A stretch of 8,881 nt of DNA from Pseudomonadota bacterium (lineage in GTDB: Bacteria; Pseudomonadota; Alphaproteobacteria; Rhizobiales; Xanthobacteraceae), in the NCBI GenBank assembly GCA_021779635.1, contig JAJYAH010000239.1:1-8881 (forward strand), in the 5' to 3' direction. A program made the position numbers and the translations under genes. The notes under the pieces are model-generated. The model was not told the DNA's origin. It worked only from the letters and a program-made list of their open reading frames with translations, and ran no database searches. Below, one piece after another: positions 6,858-8,881 of the stretch; the stretch's first letter is position 1, and each line of letters opens with the position of its first letter.

Positions 6858-7477
6858 GGCTTGGTTCCGGGCGCAGCGGCTGGCGGCTGACCAGACACCC
6901 CCGGAGACGTTCCGCCCGGCGAATTGGACAGGCGAGGCGTCCCGCCTGGCGAACCGGGAAGGTTTCCGGGCCCTTCAGGCCCCACCGTTCCCGGGATTCC
7001 CGGCACCCGTTGTGCGGGCTGTTCGCTGGATTCGGTCAATTGCACGGTCCAGGCGCGCTGCTCACCGGTATCGACCTCGAAGAAGCCGGTGCGGTCGAAA
7101 CCGCGCGCCAGGCAATTCTCGGTGCCCTTGATGGTGAATTCCTTGTCGCGCGAGCACATGAATGCCTGTCCCGACCACTCGCCTCCGCGGTCGTAATCGA
7201 GCGCGTAGATATAATAAAACCGTGCGACCAGCGTGCCGCGCAGCAGGGTCTCGCAGGTGCGCGACGATACGTTCCACCAGCCCTCGGTGGTCCAGCCCTC
7301 GGCATCCTTGTAGCCCAGCGCAATGCCGACCCGGCTGGAGGTGTTGTTGCAGAGACGAAAATCCGCCGCGGCCGGACTGCTCCACAGACACATGAGCGCG
7401 AGCGCCAGCGCCGGCATCAAGCCGGCGATCATGTGCGTGGACCTTGGATGGGCGCGATGAGGATGTTCAGAGATCAT
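6854..7477 (-). CDS. DUF1036 secreted protein with Pro/Gly-rich tail
   Basis: A protein of up to 207 residues belonging to the DUF1036 family, found mainly in Alphaproteobacteria and often next to pyruvate kinase; its biochemical role is not known. A signal peptide precedes a probable cleavage after Ala38 (SSPAAA then DFRLCNN). The DUF1036 domain covers about residues 39-150, with aromatic-rich GWTTEGWWNV, FYYIYALDYDRGGEW and four cysteines (43, 75, 108, 122) that could form disulfides in the periplasm. Residues about 155-207 are low-complexity Pro/Gly/Ser with a 10-residue repeat, SPGGTPRLSN then SPGGTSPGVS. Two starts are possible: ATG 7477, and ATG 7432 (Met16), which has AAGG about 9 bases upstream and gives a more usual signal peptide; I favour 7432 but list the longer form. 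Its stop overlaps the pyk start by four bases, implying one operon. Confidence 0.88.
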   Translation of the reverse strand: MISEHPHRAHPRSTHMIAGLMPALALALMCLWSSPAAADFRLCNNTSSRVGIALGYKDAEGWTTEGWWNVSSRTCETLLRGTLVARFYYIYALDYDRGGEWSGQAFMCSRDKEFTIKGTENCLARGFDRTGFFEVDTGEQRAWTVQLTESSEQPAQRVPGIPGTVGPEGPGNLPGSPGGTPRLSNSPGGTSPGVSGQPPAAAPGTKP

Positions 7478-7504
7478 TTAGCGAGGCTATATCAATTCTT
7501 TGCT

Positions 7505-7534
7505 GATTTCGCGTGACCGAGCCGGGGCTGTCAA
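7505..7534 (-). promoter_or_regulatory. Possible promoter of the DUF1036-pyk operon
   Basis: On the minus strand TTGACA (7534-7529) is a perfect -35 box, followed after 18 bases by GAAATC (7510-7505), a poor -10 box. It lies about 30 bases before the longer start and about 75 before the preferred start. Alphaproteobacterial promoters often have weak -10 boxes, but this remains a guess. Confidence 0.25.
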
Positions 7535-7580
7535 CGCTCCAGAGGCGCTTTCAGGCAAAGGTTGGCCGAAATTCCTCCGC

Positions 7581-7609
7581 TTGATACCCTGTTTGCGCTG
7601 CGATATGGC
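7581..7609 (+). promoter_or_regulatory. Possible promoter of the DUF1244 gene
   Basis: TTGATA (7581-7586) and TATGGC (7604-7609) are separated by exactly 17 bases, about 75 bases before the DUF1244 start, in the divergent region shared with DUF1036-pyk. The call rests only on sequence match to the sigma-70 consensus. Confidence 0.3.
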
Positions 7610-7657
7610 AAAATCTGTGACAACTCCCCATTTAATGTCGATATTCTGCGCCTAGCA

Positions 7658-7681
7658 GCGAGATAACCGGCGAGATAACGG
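7658..7681 (+). repeat. Two tandem 12-base units just before the DUF1244 start
   Basis: GCGAGATAACCG (7658-7669) is followed directly by GCGAGATAACGG (7670-7681), differing at one position. The second copy occupies the ribosome-binding region, two bases before ATG 7684, and there is no good separate Shine-Dalgarno sequence. The pair may be a short duplication or a site affecting translation. Confidence 0.6.
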
Positions 7682-7683
7682 CC

Positions 7684-7986
7684 ATGGCGATTGACGAGAA
7701 AACCCGAACGGAACTTGAAGCGGCGGTGTTCCGCCGCCTAGTCGAACATCTGCGCGCCCGCAGCGATGTCCAGAACATCGATCTGATGAATCTCGCGGGC
7801 TTCTGCCGCAACTGCCTGTCCAACTGGCTCAAGGAAGCCGCCGACGCCAAGGGTACGCCGATGAGCAAGGACGAGAGCCGCGAGGCCGTCTACGGCATGC
7901 CCTACGAGGCCTGGAAATCAGCGCATCAGGGCGCGGCCAGTCCCGAGCAGCTGGCGGCGATGAAAAAGGCCCATAGCGGACATTGA
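7684..7986 (+). CDS. DUF1244 family protein
   Basis: A 100-residue cytoplasmic protein of the DUF1244 family, small conserved proteins of proteobacteria with no settled function. The family core is clear: an N-terminal helix with AAVFRRLVEHLRARSDVQNIDLMNLAGFCRNCLSNW in the middle, including the Cys41-x-x-Cys44 pair, then YGMPYEAWKSAHQ. The paired cysteines could bind a metal or be redox active, but a single CxxC is not proof. No signal peptide or membrane segment is present. ATG 7684 is the first start in frame and gives the usual length. The gene is divergent from DUF1036-pyk and lies about 200 bases before gapR on the same strand. The grouping of these genes is conserved in related bacteria as far as I remember, which hints at a shared core role, but no function follows from it. 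Confidence 0.9.
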   Translation: MAIDEKTRTELEAAVFRRLVEHLRARSDVQNIDLMNLAGFCRNCLSNWLKEAADAKGTPMSKDESREAVYGMPYEAWKSAHQGAASPEQLAAMKKAHSGH

Positions 7987-8001
7987 GCGTCCTTGCCTTC
8001 A

Positions 8002-8039
8002 TCCCTCTTCTCGCTATGGCCGCTCCTGGCCATGAGGGA
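8002..8039. repeat. Interrupted inverted repeat after the DUF1244 stop
   Basis: ATGGCC (8016-8021) pairs with GGCCAT (8028-8033) around a 6-base loop, and TCCCTC (8002-8007) pairs with GAGGGA (8034-8039) outside it, leaving an 8-base bulge on the left side. No T-run follows directly (TTTCTTCT comes a few bases later, 8043-8050). It could be a weak terminator for DUF1244 or an mRNA-end structure. Confidence 0.45.
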
Positions 8040-8079
8040 AGCTTTCTTCTGTGGGCGCGCTGTGGATGAGCGCGATGTT

Positions 8080-8094
8080 GCCTTGACGCAAGGC
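8080..8094. promoter_or_regulatory. Palindrome GCCTTG-ACG-CAAGGC upstream of gapR
   Basis: Perfect 6-base arms (8080-8085 and 8089-8094) flank a 3-base centre, about 100 bases before the gapR start. The left arm overlaps TTGACG, a possible -35 box. A related smaller palindrome, GCTTG-CCTT-CAAGC, lies at 8147-8160. Both look like regulator-binding dyads, but no regulator is known to me for them. Confidence 0.35.
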
Positions 8095-8190
8095 ACCGCA
8101 CTCATGAGGGTCATTCCGAGATGCGCCTCGCGTTGAAGCGTGCGGCGCTTGCCTTCAAGCCTCCAACATCAGTTCATTCAGGAGTACCCG

Positions 8191-8460
8191 ATGGCCACCT
8201 CTGCCGCCGTCAAGGAAGCGCCCGCGACAAAATTCGCCAAGGATCAGCTCAAGGCCATCATCGAGCGCATCGAGCGGCTGGAAGAAGAAAAGAAAACGAT
8301 CTCGGATGATATCCGCGACGTCTATGCGGAAGCCAAAGGCAACGGCTATGACGTCAAGGCGCTGCGCACCATCGTTCGGTTGCGCAAGCAGGACGCCAAC
8401 GAGCGGGCTGAACAGGAAACCATCCTGGAAACCTACATGCAGGCGTTGGGAATGTTGTGA
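8191..8460 (+). CDS. gapR: GapR, nucleoid-associated DNA-binding protein (DUF2312)
   Basis: An 89-residue protein of the GapR/DUF2312 family, the same length as Caulobacter GapR. GapR forms tetramers that clamp around overtwisted DNA ahead of replication and transcription and stimulates type II topoisomerases. After a poorly conserved tail (1-14) comes a long helix with [20 protein letters not shown] (about 15-34), then the family hallmark [17 protein letters not shown] (43-59) and [16 protein letters not shown] (61-76). Basic residues expected to face DNA (Lys34, Lys35, Lys49, Lys56, Arg59, Lys66) are present. The start at 8191 is fixed by AGGAG at 8180-8184, six bases upstream; the frame open back to 8140 adds unrelated sequence. 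It follows the DUF1244 gene with a spacer of 204 bases carrying several dyads, so it probably has its own promoter. It is convergent with the gene at the right edge. Confidence 0.95.
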   Translation: MATSAAVKEAPATKFAKDQLKAIIERIERLEEEKKTISDDIRDVYAEAKGNGYDVKALRTIVRLRKQDANERAEQETILETYMQALGML

Positions 8461-8473
8461 GGGCAGAGGCTCC

Positions 8474-8511
8474 CGGGTCCAACAGACCCGCGGGGCCTGG
8501 TGTCCGCCAGG
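8474..8511. terminator. Two adjacent hairpins between convergent genes
   Basis: CGGGTC-CAACA-GACCCG (8474-8490) and CCTGG-TGTCCG-CCAGG (8496-8511) lie in the 97-base gap between the gapR stop and the convergent partial gene. The position and GC-rich stems suit a bidirectional transcription end, but neither hairpin is followed by a T-run on either strand, so intrinsic termination is not assured. Confidence 0.35.
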
Positions 8512-8557
8512 TACGGCACTGCAATTGTGAAAGCGGTGGCAGTTTGCGGCGAGGCGG

Positions 8558-8881
8558 TCAGCGCAGCAATGCGGTCCGCATCACGAATGATTCGGTCGCC
8601 AGCGACGCAGTTGCCGATCCGGTGAACCGGTCGCTCAGCAATCCCATCTGCGGGTCGTCGGAGAAGCTCATCGCGACCGCAGCCTGCGGCTTGACGAAAT
8701 GCGCGCGCATCGAGGTGAGATCGGCATCGCCGATCACCGTCGAGGACATCGACGTGGTCGCGCTCGGCGCCAGGATCATGACGCGCATCCAGATATCGGT
8801 ATCGGTAGCTTTGGAAGCGGTGATCCGCGCCGACGTCGAGACCACGCTGCCTTGTCCCTGCGGTCCCTTGGCGACCACCGA
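8558..8881 (-). CDS. C-terminal 107 residues of an unrecognised protein, cut by right edge
   Basis: A minus-strand frame is open from the right edge to a TGA at 8560-8558, and its codon usage (G/C at third positions) is like that of the neighbouring genes, so it is taken as the 3' end of a larger gene. A GTG at 8878 could serve as a start, but no ribosome binding site can be seen because the window ends there. The visible product is rich in Ser, Thr, Ala and Met with alternating hydrophobic residues (VVSTSARITASK, IWMRVMILAPSATTSM, FVKPQAAVAMSFSDDP, DRFTGSATASL), suggesting beta structure. There is no membrane helix. The tail faintly recalls the C-terminus of large DUF882/YcbK-type cell-wall proteins of Bradyrhizobium, but I cannot confirm this. 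Treat it as hypothetical. Confidence 0.6.
   Translation of the reverse strand, partial: SVVAKGPQGQGSVVSTSARITASKATDTDIWMRVMILAPSATTSMSSTVIGDADLTSMRAHFVKPQAAVAMSFSDDPQMGLLSDRFTGSATASLATESFVMRTALLR

Noticed and set aside
6854..7010. Collagen-like domain in the DUF1036 tail
   Set aside because: Gly-Pro-rich, but without a sustained Gly-x-y triplet register; better described as a low-complexity tail.

Overview
The window reads as chromosomal DNA of an alphaproteobacterium of the Bradyrhizobium/Rhodopseudomonas type (order Hyphomicrobiales). The evidence is high GC and strongly GC-biased third codon positions over positions 2326-8881, a block of pyruvate kinase, DUF1036, DUF1244 and GapR/DUF2312 genes that I know to be grouped in this order of bacteria, and a degenerate dispersed repeat of a kind I associate with Bradyrhizobium genomes. 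The genus is an inference; the class is well supported.

Left part (1-2325): an accessory segment. A large gene on the minus strand (1-1184) runs off the left edge. Its base composition is clearly poorer in G+C than the rest, and I do not recognise its family. Behind its start lies about 1.1 kb without a convincing gene. The first 300 bases hold an open minus-strand frame that overlaps the gene start by ATGA, plus an imperfect inverted repeat. The next 690 bases are a repeat unit with two nested palindromes (1848-1946 and 2049-2163).

Middle part (2326-5380): four ordinary genes. They are a GT87/DUF2029 membrane glycosyltransferase, a TetR-type repressor, a small secreted protein of unknown function on the minus strand, and, divergent from it, an OsmC/Ohr-superfamily peroxiredoxin with both catalytic cysteines.

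Right part (5421-8881): on the minus strand a DUF1036 secreted protein is followed by pyruvate kinase with a 4-base ATGA overlap, so the two are very likely co-transcribed and translationally coupled. Divergent from them on the plus strand are a DUF1244 gene and the nucleoid-associated protein gene gapR, separated by about 200 bases rich in small palindromes. The 3' end of an unrecognised minus-strand gene enters from the right edge, convergent with gapR.

I found no tRNA, rRNA, CRISPR array or intact insertion sequence. The best candidate for something undescribed is the partial gene at the left edge; without the rest of it and its neighbours, no system can be claimed.
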